Of a stretch of DNA of 64,000 bases, positions 46,578 through 58,945 are shown one piece after another. The position numbers and the translations under genes were made by a program. The stretch comes from Cycas panzhihuaensis. Its lineage: Eukaryota; Cycadophyta. Below the pieces are notes generated by a model. The model was not told the origin of the DNA, did not search any database, and saw nothing but the letters and a program-made list of their open reading frames with translations. The stretch spans positions 240,939,741 to 241,003,740 of the forward strand of contig CM041465.1 of assembly GCA_023213395.1 (NCBI GenBank). The letters are read 5' to 3'. Numbering within the stretch: position 1 is the stretch's first letter; each line of letters opens with the position of its first letter.

Positions 46578-46594
46578 TCTCTAATATGGTCACT
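46578..46594 (-). other. Primer binding site of element E
   Basis: The reverse complement reads AGTGACCATATTAGAGA, close to TGGTGACCATATTGGGGA in F. It sets the inner LTR boundary of E at about 46596. Confidence 0.6.
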
Positions 46595-46595
46595 A

Positions 46596-46964
46596 GAAAG
46601 ATGGCATGCTTTAGTTAGACCTAAGCTACATATCTATTAATGACAATATGTTTCCTCTATTTCAAGTCTAAATCAAGAGATAAAGAAGGCTATTGGAACT
46701 TAAGGACCACTTTTCCTAACTCCTAAAAAGGAGTCTTTACCTATTTATGTTATTTGGTTTGAATATAAACATGTACTAATGAAAGGCTAGGATGTAAGGA
46801 GAGGTACTAGAATATACTAGCCTACACAAGAAAGTAGAGGAGTTCTAAGACTAGAACTACATTAATAATATTTTTTATATTCTTCCTAGGACTCCTTTAC
46901 TTATATTATTTTAGCTTTTTGGGTTTACTATAATAAAGAAAAGGGTTAAGTAATGAAAAGTTTT
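46596..46964 (-). repeat. 5' LTR remnant of element E, inner part
   Basis: Begins at the primer binding site and is cut at 46964 by copia D. Very decayed; assigned mainly from its position. No gene. Confidence 0.45.
46960..46964. repeat. Target-site duplication of copia D, left
   Basis: GTTTT, repeated at 52300-52304 directly outside the LTR ends of D. Confidence 0.9.
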
Positions 46965-47608
46965 TGTTGGATATTGTGACAACAATAGTTTGAGGCTAAA
47001 ATTTTGGCATGTTGGCGGTGCAATTTCCCTCCCTAATCTTTCTCAGGGGGTTCCAAGGGGGGCACGATCCCCCCTTAGCCAGGAGGTGTAGGGGGAGTGG
47101 AATGCCCCTCACTAAGAGGGGGTTCAGGGGCGATATCCCCTGACCTAAAAAATTAGCCCTGTAAACCATATTAAATTGTAAAGAGAATCATGGTCATTTG
47201 ATACAAATACCCTAGATTCTACAGTTGAGATTCATGCCTTGGATGACCCTCTCATGTAGCCTGATTTAGGGCTTTTCTTATTATGTTGTATGTAATGTAA
47301 TATACTGTGATGAGGGCGATGGCAGGTTGTTGTTCCTAAGAGCACTCTACTAGTGAGATATACGTTTTCTCCATTCTATAGCAATAAAGATTGATACCTT
47401 TCCTGTGTAGATGTTTCTCTATTACACTGCTAGGATTTTACCACATTATATGAGGTGCATATGTGATGTTTGGCTTTCATATTTATGTTATTGTATTATC
47501 TATGATTTTAGAACTTGCATGTTAAATTTTAGTTTCAATTCCTGTAGCTAGTTATAAAATAGTTTAGATCTTGTGGCGGTTAAGGTTTGGGACCTTGTAT
47601 TCTCAATA
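46965..47608 (+). repeat. 5' LTR of copia D
   Basis: TGTTGGATATTGTGACAACA to TTCTCAATA. It shares the C/G-run block (47025-47150) with C. Confidence 0.92.
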
Positions 47609-47610
47609 AG

Positions 47611-47623
47611 TTGTATCAGAGCC
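47611..47623 (+). other. Primer binding site of copia D (initiator Met tRNA type)
   Basis: TTGTATCAGAGCC, one change from TGGTATCAGAGCC. Confidence 0.9.
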
Positions 47624-47677
47624 ACTTTTTTTTACAGCAAGTTTGTGAAGATTTTGGTGTCAGCTTTTCTACACTAA

Positions 47678-48600
47678 ATGGCGAAACTAGCAAGTACAAA
47701 GTTTGAAGTGGAGAAATTTAATGGCAAGAACAACTTCGAGTTATGAAAGCTAAAAGCATATGATATTCTTACACAGCAGGGTTTGTACAAAGCCCTTGTA
47801 GGAAAATTGAAGAAACCTACAGGGATGGACGATGATAAATGGGATGATTGTGTAAAAAGGCACTTAGCACAAAAAGACACTTACATAATATGATTGTGCT
47901 TTGCAGATGAAGTTTTGTTTAACATCATAGGGGAGCTGACAATAATAGGATTATGGACCCGGTTGGAAGGCATGTATATGACCAAATTAGTAACGAATCA
48001 AATCTACCTAAAGAGCTAACTGTACTCATTACAGATGAAGGAAGGTACAAAAATTACTGACCATTTAAATATTTTCAATACTCTTATTTGTCAGTTGACT
48101 AGTATCAATATAAAAATTGAGGATGAGGATAAGGTTGTTACTGTGTTATGCTCATTACCTAAATCCTAGGATAATATTGTCATCTCAATTAGTTTTAGCA
48201 CTACAGATGAATTGGAATATGATTTTGTTGTGAATGCTTTGCTAATAGAAGAAGTGCGGAGGAAGTCTAGTCTTGAAACCTCCACACTAGAAGCTATGAT
48301 GGCAAGGGGTAGAATGATTGAGAGAGGACAAAACTCCAGGGATACATCGAGGTCAAAGTCAAAAGGCAAGAAGAGTAAGCTTAGGTGTTGGCACTGTAAT
48401 AAGACCATTCACCTCAAGAAGGATTGTTATAAAAGGAAGGAGTTCCTGCAAAAGGAAGATCCTACCAAGGAGGTGAATCAGGTGGAGTCAAATCAAGGTA
48501 TGGATGATGATGTCTTGGTTTCTTGTAATGTTTCTCATTATTACCATGAATGGTTATTAGCTTTAGGTGCTTCGCACCATATGTGTCTACACAAGATTTA
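47678..48600 (+). pseudogene. Gag of copia D
   Basis: Starts with ATG at 47678 (MAKLAST) but meets TGA after 22 codons. The UBN2-type domain is broken around 47850-48010. The frame 48212-48601 (129 codons) holds the C-terminal part with LRCWHCNKTIHLKKDCYKRK, a complete CCHC knuckle, and ends in the protease start. Compared with C it has the better start and knuckle but the worse core. Confidence 0.88.
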
Positions 48601-48955
48601 GTTTGAATCATACCAACCTCTTGATGGTGGTGATGTACTTATGGGGAATGACGTTTCTTGTAAGATAGTGGGCATTGGTAGCATCAAAATTAAGATGTTC
48701 GATGGGGTAGTGAGAACATTAACTGAGGTTAGATATGTACTTGATCTAAAAATGAATCTGATTTTCTTGGGTAAACTAGCTTCAGGTGGTTATAAGCATA
48801 CAGGTCATGAAGGAGTCCTAAAGGTGTCAAAGGGTGCCTTAGTTGTTATGAAAGCCTTAAAGAAAGGAAATCTTTACATTTTAGTGGGAACAGATGTATC
48901 AAGCAGCCTACAAAGATTAAAGATTGTAGAAGATCCAGCTCAGTTATGGAATTAG
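48540..48955 (+). pseudogene. Protease region of copia D
   Basis: The active site reads WLLALGASHHM, so Asp-Ser has become Ala-Leu (C keeps the Asp). The 48641-48955 frame carries GNDVSCKIVGIGSIKIKMFD and VRYVLDLKMNLIFLGKLASG, the rest of the domain. Inactive. Confidence 0.82.
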
Positions 48956-49830
48956 AGACTTCGGCACATGAGTAAGAGAGGACTTAAGGTGCTGATAAAC
49001 TATAAGTTACTTCCTGACTTACAACTTTCATAGTTTACTTTCTATAAACATTGTGTTTTTGGAAAATAGTTAGACTCATGTGTAAAGTAGGGAGTCACAC
49101 TAGTAAAGGCGTTCTAGATTGCATACATTCAAATGTATAGGGACCAACCCCTAAAATATATTATGGAGGATTATTTTTCTTTGTCACATTTATAGATGAT
49201 TACTCCAGGAAGGTATGGGTCTATTTTTTGAAAAGGAAATCTGAAGTGTTCAGTGTGTTTAAGAAGTTCAAGGCTCTAGTTGAGAACAACACTAGTAAGA
49301 CAATCAAATGTTTAAGAATTGATTATGGAGGTGAGTTCAACTCCTTGGAGTTTGTAAACTATTATAGAGAAGCTGGGATCAAAAGACATAAGACCACTAG
49401 CTATACTCCACAACAAAATGGCATTGTTGAGCACATGAATATGACACTGTTAGAAAGATCAAGAAGTATGCTAAGTAATGTTGGAGTGGAGTAGGGCTTG
49501 TGGGTGGAAGCTATTCAAATAACTTGCTATCTAGTAAACAGGTCACCATCACTTGCAATATATTGTAAGATTCCCAAAGAGGTATGGATTGGACATCCAT
49601 GAGATTATTCAAATTTAAAAGTTTTTGGTTGTGATGCTTATGCCTAGACTGACAAAAGTAAATGTTTAAAGTTAGACCCAAAATACAAGAGATATATCTT
49701 TGTTGGTTATGGCAATAAGGATGGTGCGAAGGGATACAGGTTGTGGGATCCTACTGTCCACAAAGTCACCATTAACAGAGATGTTATATTTGATGAATCT
49801 CCCCTTATAACACCAGACAGTGGAGAAGTT
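48956..49830 (+). pseudogene. Integrase of copia D
   Basis: Broken up to 49200. The frame 49228-49494 holds the core CLRIDYGGEFNSLEF with the second Asp, then TSYTPQQNGIVEHMNMTLLE with the Glu. C has stops where D reads QQNG. The C-terminal part (FGCDAYA, IFVGYGN) follows in broken frames. Confidence 0.85.
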
Positions 49831-50830
49831 GAAATAAAATAAGAGTAGCAAGCTGAACATCAACAAGTCGAGTTTAAAATACATCCATTTGTGGAATCAG
49901 AAGAGTAGGAAGATCTTTCTGAAGATGAATCAGTAGTAGATTCACAGGAGTATGTGGACACTCCTCTACCAAAAGTTAGAAGATCTATATGAGTTACTCA
50001 TCCACCTGATAGGTATAACCCTTCTATTTCTATTGCTTTAGTTTCTAATGATGGTGAGCCCACATGTTATCAAGAAGCAGTAGATGATATCTATAGTGAG
50101 AAGTGGAAAAAGGCTATGCAGGAAGAGATAGATGCTTTGAAAAAAAATAATTCATGGGACTTAGTAGAACTTCCACATGACAGGAAGACTGTTGGTTGTA
50201 GGTGGTTTTTAAAAAAGAAAACAGATGTTGATGAAAAGGTTGATAAATACAGGGCAAGACTAGTGGCTAAAGGTTTTGCACATAAAGCAGGTATTAACTT
50301 TCATGAGATCTTTTCACCAGTTCTCAAACTTATTTCAATTCGAGTGTTGTTAGCATTGGTAGCTTCTCTCGATTTGGAGTTAGAGCAGTTAGATGTAAAA
50401 ACAACTTTTCTACATGGATATTTAGATGAGGAGATCTATATGGATCAACCAGAAGGGTTCGTACAAAATGGTAGGAAAAGACTTCTTTACAGGCTCATGA
50501 AATCATTGTATGGCCTAAAGCAATCACTGAGGCAGTGGTACAAGAAGTTTGATGCCTTCATGGAGAGCCAAAATTTTAAAAGAACTGAGTATGATCATTG
50601 TGTGTACTTTAAATTTATGGATAATGGCTTATTCATTATCTTGGTATTATATGTTGATGACATGTTGGTTGCAAGCAAGAGCACGGAAGAAATCAATAAG
50701 CTAAAGGCTCAATTAGCTAGGACTTTTGATATGAAGGATCTAGGAGTTAAAAAATAAATCTTAGGCATGGAGATACACAGTGACGGGAAAAATGGTAAGC
50801 TATGGTTATCACAACATAAATATGTGGAGA
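49831..50830 (+). pseudogene. Reverse transcriptase of copia D
   Basis: The frame 50116-50757 is 213 codons long and covers most of RT without a break: KYRARLVAKGFAHKAGI, LDVKTTFLHGYLDEEIYM, SLYGLKQSLRQWYKKFDAF, DHCVYFKFMDNGLFIIL and the catalytic LYVDDMLVASK. It stops just after KDLGVKK; ILGMEIHSDGKNGKLWLS continues in frame. The region that is frame-shifted in C is intact here. Confidence 0.92.
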
Positions 50831-51615
50831 AGGTGCTAACCAGGTTTGGTATTGGAAATATGAAACCAGTGAGTATCCCATTAGCTTCTTACTTCAAGCT
50901 TTCTTTGAATATGAGTCTTAGTAGTGAAGAATAAAATATTTATATGTCACGTGTGCCTTATGCTAGTGCAGTAGGAAGTTTGATGTATGCCATGGTATAT
51001 ACAAGACCTGATATTTCACATGCAGTCAGTGTAGTTAGTAGGTTTATGGAAAATCCAGGAAAGGAATATTAGGTTGCAGTGAAATAGGTGCTTTAGTATT
51101 TTAGAGGCACAAGTGACTACTGCATCATCTTTGGAGGTACAGGTAATCAGGTTTGAGGATATGTTGATTCAGACTTTGCAAGAGATTTAGACAAAAGAAG
51201 GTCTACTTTAGGTTATGTTTTCACTCTTACAAATGGTCAAGTTAGTTGGATGTCCAAATTATAGAGCATAATTACACTTTCAACCACGGAAGTTGAATAT
51301 GTTGCTGCAGCACATGCTTGTAAAGAAGCAATCTGGTTATAGGGTCTATTGGTTGAGCTTGAAAGGAGATAGGAAAATATAAAGGTATTTTATGACAGTC
51401 AAAGTGCCATTTACTTAGCCAAGAATCTAGCTTATCACGGTAGAACAAACCATATTACTCTTAAGTACCATTTTATTAGACAAGTTATGGAAGCAGGTGG
51501 AGTGGCACTTAAGAAGATTCACACAAATTAGAATTGTGTTGATATGTTCACAAAACCAGTACCATTAGAGAAGTTCAAATGGTGTTTAACTTCTCTTGGC
51601 TTAAACAAAAGATGA
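50831..51615 (+). pseudogene. RNase H of copia D
   Basis: YASAVGSLMYAMVYTRPDIS, then YVDSDFARDLDKRRST, TEVEYVAAAHACKEAIWL and VFYDSQSAIYLAKN, ending at the polyprotein stop 51613-51615. About eight stops or frame changes. Catalytic acids are recognisable. Confidence 0.85.
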
Positions 51616-51663
51616 TGAAGGGTCTAGGAAATGTACTCGGTAAATTATTATCAAGGTGGAGAT

Positions 51664-52299
51664 TGATGGATATTGTGACAATAATAGTTTGAGGCTAAAA
51701 GTTTGGCATGTTACAAAGATTTGCCCCCAAATCTTTCTTGGGGGTTCTATAAAGGGTGAGCCACCCTTGGTCAGGGTGTGGGGGGTGTGGAACACCCCCC
51801 GCTAAGAGGGGGTTTGGGGGCGATAGTCCCCGACCCAAAAAATTAGCCTTGTAAACCATATTAAATTGTAAAGAGAATCAGGGTCATTCGATACAAATAC
51901 CCTAGATTCTACAGTTGAGATTCATGCCTTGGATGACCCTCTCATGTAGCCCGATTTAGGGATTTTCTTATTATGTTATATGTAATGTAATGTATTGTGA
52001 TGAGGGTAGTGGCAGGTTATTATTCTTGAGAGCACTCTACTATTGAGATGTACTTTTTCTCCATTCTACAATAATAAAGATCAATACCTTTCTTGTGTGG
52101 ATTTTTCCTTAGCACACTGCTAGGGTTTTACCATGTTATATCAGGTGCATATGTGATGTTTGGATTTCATATTCATGTTATTGTATTATCTTTGATTTTA
52201 GAACTTGCATGTTAAATTTTAGTTTCAATTCCTGTAACTAGTTGCAAAATAGTTCAGATCTTGTGGCAGTTTAAGGTTTAGGACCTTGTATTCTCAATA
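51664..52299 (+). repeat. 3' LTR of copia D
   Basis: Starts TGATGGATATTGTGACAATA after the AAGGTGGAGAT polypurine tract and ends TTCTCAATA. The C/G-run block lies at 51722-51835. Confidence 0.92.
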
Positions 52300-52304
52300 G
52301 TTTT
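52300..52304. repeat. Target-site duplication of copia D, right
   Basis: GTTTT, identical to 46960-46964. Confidence 0.9.
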
Positions 52305-53580
52305 TTTAGTCTTCTTTTTAATAAAAGAAAACAAAAGAACACTAAAACAACAAGATCTAACTATCTTTTTTAAAATCATCTAAGAAAGTAAATCATACAT
52401 ACTACTTCTTTTTTATTTCTTTTTCAAAATAAAGAACACCAAAATGAAAGAGATATTATCTCTTAAAGATGTAAAGCACACTTCTTTTCAAACATTGAAG
52501 CAACTAGCATGAGATACAAATAATATGTTATGCAATATTGTGTGTAACTTGATAGGATCTAAAACAACATACTAATCTTATACAAAACTTTTTACTCTAG
52601 GCACATGTTATTTCAATTTTTTAAGAATGATTTCAATAGAAATGAGAGATTTCAAACATGATTTTAGCAACTAAGAATAATGTGCAACCCATAAAACTCA
52701 CATGCAATTAGCTATAATTGATATACCTATAAGCAAACAATAAACTAAAATCATAAACAGATTCTATAACTTAGGGAGTTTTTTAAATACTATAAGATCC
52801 TTCAAACTCATTCAAATTAATTTCTATAAATATATATCATTCATTCATACATGTTCCTTTTCTGAAAAGAAAGAAAATAAAGAAAAATAAATTCAAGGAA
52901 TACAACACCAACAATTATTAGAAATCTTAATTCTAATGATGAATTCTTACCTCATAATAGCTATCTCCCTTTAATATAACTAATATTTCTCAATATTTTC
53001 CTTAAATCAAGAATGAAAAGGAAGAAAATTAAGAAGAATAATCTAAACAACAACTAGGAAAGAATTAAAAAATGGGACTAGGTCTCTTAGAAATCTTGGA
53101 TAGATGAAGACAATGGGAGAGAGTAGTTATGTTTTATGGTAAAGAGGGAGATCTCGCTTCATAATAGATAACTCCCTTAGTTTCCCACAAAGGTCTAACC
53201 TTTCAGCCAACGTTTCTTAAGGAAAAATGCAAATGAAGGAGTTTAAAAAATAAAAAGAAAGAGAGAGGCATATTTTGTCACAAAAAATCATCAAAAGAGT
53301 ACCAAATCAAAAGAAAACTAAAGTAGAAAAGACTTTACCAAAGATTTGAAGCCTAAGTCAAAGAGTTACAATAAACTATGTACCTCAAAAAGTAGTAACA
53401 AGATAAATTTGAATAATAATCAATTAATAATTAGAGCTCTAGATCTCTTCTTTTAACTTTGCTTTTCTTTTATCAAAGATGGATGTCATAATCACCAAGA
53501 TATCTCTTAATTTCTCAAGAATTCACTCTCAAAACCTTATCATCAAGCTCACAACATATGAATGAATCATCTTTCTAGGG
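52305..53580 (-). repeat. Probable LTR remnant of element E, outer part
   Basis: AT-rich, no supported gene on either strand. Assigned to E because it continues the sequence on the far side of copia D. I could not see convincing homology to the A or B LTR, so it could also be unrelated older sequence. It is cut at 53580 by a gypsy LTR. Confidence 0.35.
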
Positions 53581-54862
53581 TTTTATTTCTCGGTTATCGG
53601 CAATGGATACGGACAGGTTGACTGAGGTAAGCTTAGGTATACTTCTTCCTTTTCACTAGTGCTATTTCTTTAGAAAGGTTAACAGAAGTGATGCCTCATT
53701 GCATGACTGCTTGCTTCATTTGTGTGATTACTTTGCATTTGTTGCTTGTTCATGCTACTTGTCGTATTGTTAGCCTATGATGACCCAGCGGGACCTACCT
53801 TTCCATAAGGTAGGCATCCCCATGGCACTATATGACCCTCCGCGCTGTCTCCACACTGCCTTGAACTTCTTTGGTTGGTACAACCTATTCATGCCTCGAC
53901 CCTAAGCTCCTAACACCTCATCTCTAGGACCTTTACTCGTTGATATTTGCTTGCCTTTGTCCACGTGCATTCTGGACTGTCTCAGCCACCTAGACAGGAG
54001 GGCCAACCCCTCCCAAGTCAGCCACATCACCTCCCAAAGCTCCAAGAACCCAGAATTTTTCCATTCTGGCTTTCTGGTTCCACACTGCTGTAAACTTAGC
54101 GATGCAAGTGAAGTTTACCACTGCAACCGCCGATTATTTTTTAAAAGTTCTCTTGCAAACCCTTGTAGGCATCCTTTTCTCTGCTAGTAGCAGGGCCAGA
54201 CCTGCCCTATATCAGCCCAACAGGTCTTCCAAACCCTTTTTCTCTGGATCTATGGTAAGTTATCTATGTATTGGGCCTATTTCTTGTCTTGTTTGCCTGT
54301 TTCCTTTAGGTTTGACCATAGTAAAGCTTGTTTCCATTGTGCTGGGCTGGTTACTTCCTAGCTCTACTTTCTCTTCGCTAGTTTTCTTCAAGGGAGCAGC
54401 GAGAGATAGGTCGCAAGGTTGGGTGAAGAAAGCGAGGTAGGGCAGCCCCCCTTTCAGTCCTTCTCTCTAAGGGTATCCCCTTCTCACCTTCTCTTCTCTT
54501 GCTCCATGCTCTTCTTGAGATAATTAGGAGTGATTGAGCCCTAGGCCTGCGTTGGATTATCAGCATATGCAACCCCTTACTGCACTGATTCCAGGCCTGT
54601 ACGCCTCTTGTTTGGACCCTTGTAATATCCCTTGTATTGTTGGGTATCCCTTGATATCATTGGCAAGGGTTTGTGCACTAGATTACTGCCCATAGCAACT
54701 CTGTGTCTTGCATATTTTCCCAATGCTTTGTTACTCTTTTCCTTGCATCTCTTAGCTGTCCTTAGTTGCTTTTACCATTACCTTGTTGTGCTAGAGAATT
54801 GTGTGGAGAACCCAGCGGAGGGTTAGCCATCCTGAGGCTTTCCTTACTCCATTTTTGCTTGA
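53581..54862 (+). repeat. Truncated gypsy LTR upstream of element F
   Basis: Starts TTTTATTTCTCGG..CAATGG, counterpart of the LTR start in A, and follows it with internal gaps (GTAAACTTAGCG at 54087, CAGCCCAACAGGT-like at 54208) as far as the A position 14820. There it stops exactly where the next LTR starts. It is either an older LTR of the same family into which F inserted, or a duplicated LTR. Confidence 0.7.
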
Positions 54863-57573
54863 TGTTATTTCCTAGCTTCCGGGAATGGATACAGAATCAC
54901 CGACTCAGGTAAGTGCAGGTATGTTTCTCACCTTAGCATCACTTTCTTTTGATGTGTGTTTGATTGCATGTCTGTATGTCTGTGGCCTCGTAGACGACTT
55001 TACCTTCGCCTACACTTATTTTAGCCTATGATGACTATAGTAGGGGCATACTCCCAGCGAGTGTGGCTCCCTGGTGGCCACTCCACTTCCCGCATTCTAC
55101 CCTCCTCACTCCAAGATCCACTTGGCTTGCGCAACCTCTGCCCGTGTGATGACCCGTCATCGTTTGGTTGACATGCCACACCGTTCGAACCCTATTTTTG
55201 CTCTTTTGGACTCGTTTGTCAGCTTGTTTATCCACGGGTAGGTGTCTCAGCCCCCCTATTGGCCCTTTTTGTCATCTGCCCACAGCCTGGCCGGCCGGGT
55301 CAGCCTGCTTTTGCCTTCGTGAATACCGTGATTTTCACCTGCATCACGAATATCCATGGTACCGCAGATTTTGCGGCGGTATGACTGTTCTAATTTATTT
55401 TTTTAAAATCCGCCATGGCAATTTCGCATTTATTGCGAAACTACCACATGTCTCATGACTTAACTCACTCCTAGCCATGCCTTAATCGCTCGCTTTAGGG
55501 TTTGGGTTGGGAACTTAAGTCACTTTTTACTCATTTTTGAGGACTTTTGGCTCACTTTTTGGATTGCTCCTCAATGAAACCACACTGTGCTCTGCTCTTC
55601 TCTGCTGCCCTATTGCTACTATAGGACCTACGTCTCTCCTCCAAAGACTCTCCTTCTGTGGCTAGGACATCTTCCCCCCTCACACACCTTGAGAGGGCCC
55701 CTTGGAGAGATTTCAGAGATTCTTGCCCAGGCGCCTTCAAGCATTCCAAGTGCAGGTGTTCTCCCTCCAACTTCATTAGCAGGGTCCCAAACCTACTACA
55801 CCACAGTTTCTAGGCTGATTTCTTAGCCTCTCCTTACCAGCCCTTGGCTGAGGCAAGCACCTCTCCTCTTCCACTCAGGTATTCACTGATTTGAGTCGTT
55901 TCTCTTGTGCTATTGATGCCCTATCTCGCTTGTTCCTTTGCTTGTCTTTGAGAGGGTTGTTTTCCCCTTTATGTTGGACTATTTCACCTCTGTTATAGTG
56001 CCTAATTACCTACATTTGTTGCTCAAGGCAGTGGTACTGAGGGTTGACATAGGATTTGGGAGAGAGCTGGGTGGATTTCGCACCACCTTCCATGCTCCTC
56101 AAGCAGCTTCAAGCCCCCCAAACCTTCCCTCTTACCTCGTGCTGTCCTTGGCACTCAAACAAAGGTTTGTTGGCCCTTCCTTAGCCGCTGAAATCAGCGT
56201 TGTCACATGTTGCAGTGCTGGTTTGAGGGCTTAGGCTCAGGTCCAGGTGACTCACATAAGTCCTGACCGCTTGCTCTTTGCCTAACTCTTTCCCCGGCAG
56301 CCCGATTTTCTCTCCGTAGCACTCCGGTTTGCCGTAGGTCTTCTTTGGCTCCTTCCTACTCCCTTGCTACTATTTTCGGCCATCTTTCTTGCCCTTGCCC
56401 TTGCTGCCTTATGGCTTTTGGGGGAGCTCAGGGTTGTTCCTTACGGTAGGTGGGCCACTCTGAGGCTCTACGGTTACTTTCCTTTCGCTTTGGTTGTCCA
56501 CTTTTACATATTATCATCATTGTGTTGATGCTAACATATATGTGTTTTAGTTTATATTTGTATTACATAGACATGTATTGTTAGGATCTAAATCGCTGCA
56601 TGTTAGTACCCTTTCTCTGGGAAGGGGGAGGTCGCCATTGCTTGCAGGTGCTTGGAGAGCGCAAAGGGTATTTTTCGCTCGTTTCACTGCTGGTAAGTGC
56701 TCTTATGTATGTTGTACTTTCATACTCCATTGGTTACTAGTATTTGGTTTCTTTCTTTCCTTGGTTTTGTACTTTGGTATTTTTTCGGGGAAGGTAAGAG
56801 AGCCCCTCATCCCAATCCGCCGTGACGCTTCGCATCCGCCACACCTCATGGAGTAGTTTTGGTATCCCTCGAGAGTGCCCTTGTCACGCACGCCTCCGGT
56901 CTAGGTACACACCTCACTTCACCCTACTACTCTTTCCTTTTGAATTCCTTTTCATAAGTAGTAATTAACCCATCAAAAATCAAAAGGGAAACTTAACTTT
57001 GCTTTTGGTTCATGCTTTATTTATTTCATTGCATGCATCTTCTCTACTTATAGGAAAAGGTCATAGGAACCGCTCCTTTTCACCTTTTCTCTCTTTCTTT
57101 ACCGTGCAAGCTTCTTGCTCTCCATATTACTTGTGTGTTTGGTTAGTTTGCTTAGGCATACCTTGACCTATCTTCTTGGGTCATCCCTCTTGCTTTCCTT
57201 TGGTTCCCCACTTTGCCGGATAACCAAAGTGACCCCGTCTATAGGCCAACCGTCTGCCTATCCTTCTTCATTTCCCGTTGCTTTAGGGAGACCCTTGAAG
57301 GCTCCTCTCCTTCCCCTTTCGGCCATCCAAGAGTGGGAGGATCCTTCCCTTAGGTCAACCCAGGCTAACCCTATGCCTCCTCACCCCTTATTCGAAGTGG
57401 TGGGGGATCACCCTTTGGTAGCTACATTCTATTGTAGGTCCTGAACTCGTGCTCTGGCACACGGGGTGCCCTGCGTGGTAATTGCCCTACTTATAGGTCT
57501 CTTTCTCGATCATATTATCACCCGCTCTTACCATACCTATTAGTTAGGTAGCTATCCTGTAGACGCGCGTCCA
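54863..57573 (+). repeat. 5' LTR of element F
   Basis: TGTTATTTCCTAGCTTCCGG to TCCA, about 2.7 kb, the best preserved LTR of this family in the window. It contains the GCGGTA cluster (55348-55392) and the block matching 14880-15020 of A (56540-56680). Open frames inside (for example 56578-56856) show no family resemblance. Confidence 0.85.
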
Positions 57574-57574
57574 C

Positions 57575-57592
57575 TGGTGACCATATTGGGGA
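57575..57592 (+). other. Primer binding site of element F
   Basis: TGGTGACCATATTGGGGA, one base after the LTR end, matching A at 1553-1570. Confidence 0.8.
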
Positions 57593-57768
57593 CTACCAGT
57601 AAGGGAGCTAGTTTCCACTCTCTTCCGTTAGTTTCACTACCTTTTTTATGATCATTTTCACCTATTTCGATCTCTTCGTTGGGCAGCCCCCGACGCGTGT
57701 GCTTTTACCACCCTCTCCTTTTCCCTAACATTGTTGGTTGACCTTGCATATGATGCTTTTCCCATCGC

Positions 57769-58945
57769 TTGCGCAGTCTACCTCAATTGTTAGAAGACCC
57801 TGAGTATTGCCCTCTTCCTTTGTCAGATTCTAATTTGACTATGGAGGGATACTGTTCTGATTGGGCCTACCACACCTCAACCTTAGAAACCCATGTTTTT
57901 CCTTCCTCTATCCCCGGATCCACCCAAGAGGGTGATGAACCCCTTTATTACCCAAGTGACCAACATCTTTCACTCGACGTCCATCCCTCTACCTATGCCG
58001 TAGAAGGATCCACTCCTCTTGAGACTTGCCACGTAATCAACGACTCTTATGAGGAATACCCCGAGGGATTTACCTTATTCGAGGTCCCAATTACCTCTTA
58101 CAAGTATGTAGGAACCCCTTCTATCGACATAGTTGAAGCTCTCAACGAGTGTCACTGTGCAGCATGCTTGCAACCGCGTCCTGGGTGGCTTGAAGGTGCT
58201 CTCCATGGAGGAGCCTCTTCCTCTTCTGCTCCTCCCCTGCATGCCTCATCCTCATCTACTCTTCCTTTGACAACAAATCCCTTTGTGCCTACGCATGTAT
58301 CCTGCTCCTTTCCTATTCTCGCAGTGGGGGCATATGTTGCGCCTTCCATTACCCATCCCTAACCAAACTAACTTGCCATCCCCTAATGTGGCACATACCT
58401 TTCCTAGTAGGCCCGTCGGTCCTACTAGCCTTTCAGCTACCAGTCATGTGGGACCCGCTCCCACACACTCTCAAAACCAACATGTTGGCACTTCCTTCTA
58501 CGTTCCCCCAGGGTATACTTCTCAACCTTTGGGGGAGGGTAGAGGGAGTTGTCTCATGGTTTATGGGGTGGATCCGCTACACCCATATGAGGTCGCTCCA
58601 CCTATGGGTGGCCCATATGGGAAAAACCCGATTCCACATCCATCTTGTCTGTCATCCAACGCAATTCCATTTGTTGTGCCTTCGCAAGGGAACCCGACTC
58701 CCTTTCAAGGCACCTACCCCCACGCCTCTTCTCAGCAGGGGGCGTTTCCTCAAGGAGGGATGGGTGTCCCACCCCCATCCGCTCTTTGTTCATTACCTAC
58801 TACGATATTCGTTGATCCTATGGTCCAGGCAAGGGCATGCCCCTTCATGGACTTTAGGTCAACACCTCTATCCATCGAGGCGTTAAGAACCAATCTACCG
58901 CCTCATCCCCCTGAAGTTCCTAGATTCGATGGAACTTCAGTGGAA
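57769..58945 (+). pseudogene. Pro-rich N-terminal gag extension, element F (best copy)
   Basis: The frame 57769-58362 (197 codons) carries EGSTPLETCHVINDSYEEYP, VEALNECHCAACLQPRPGWL and a Ser/Pro stretch. A frame change near 58330 moves the reading to 58283-58978, with VAHTFPSRPVGPTSL, YVPPGYTSQPLGEG, YGVDPLHPYEVAPPMGGPYG and QGGMGVPPPSA. It ends in PPEVPRFDGTS, the gag core start, where a deletion removes the rest of gag. With about 390 codons recognisable, this copy defines the extension best. No known fold. Confidence 0.65.

Larger units (their letters stand above)
46965..52299 (+). mobile_element. Ty1/copia element D (same family as C), complete with both LTRs
   Basis: About 5.3 kb. The LTRs are 644 and 636 bp, the PBS is initiator-Met type, and the domain order and protein motifs match C. 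It keeps the gag ATG and an intact CCHC knuckle but has many stops elsewhere, including TGA 22 codons after the start. It lies in the LTR region of E. Confidence 0.95.
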
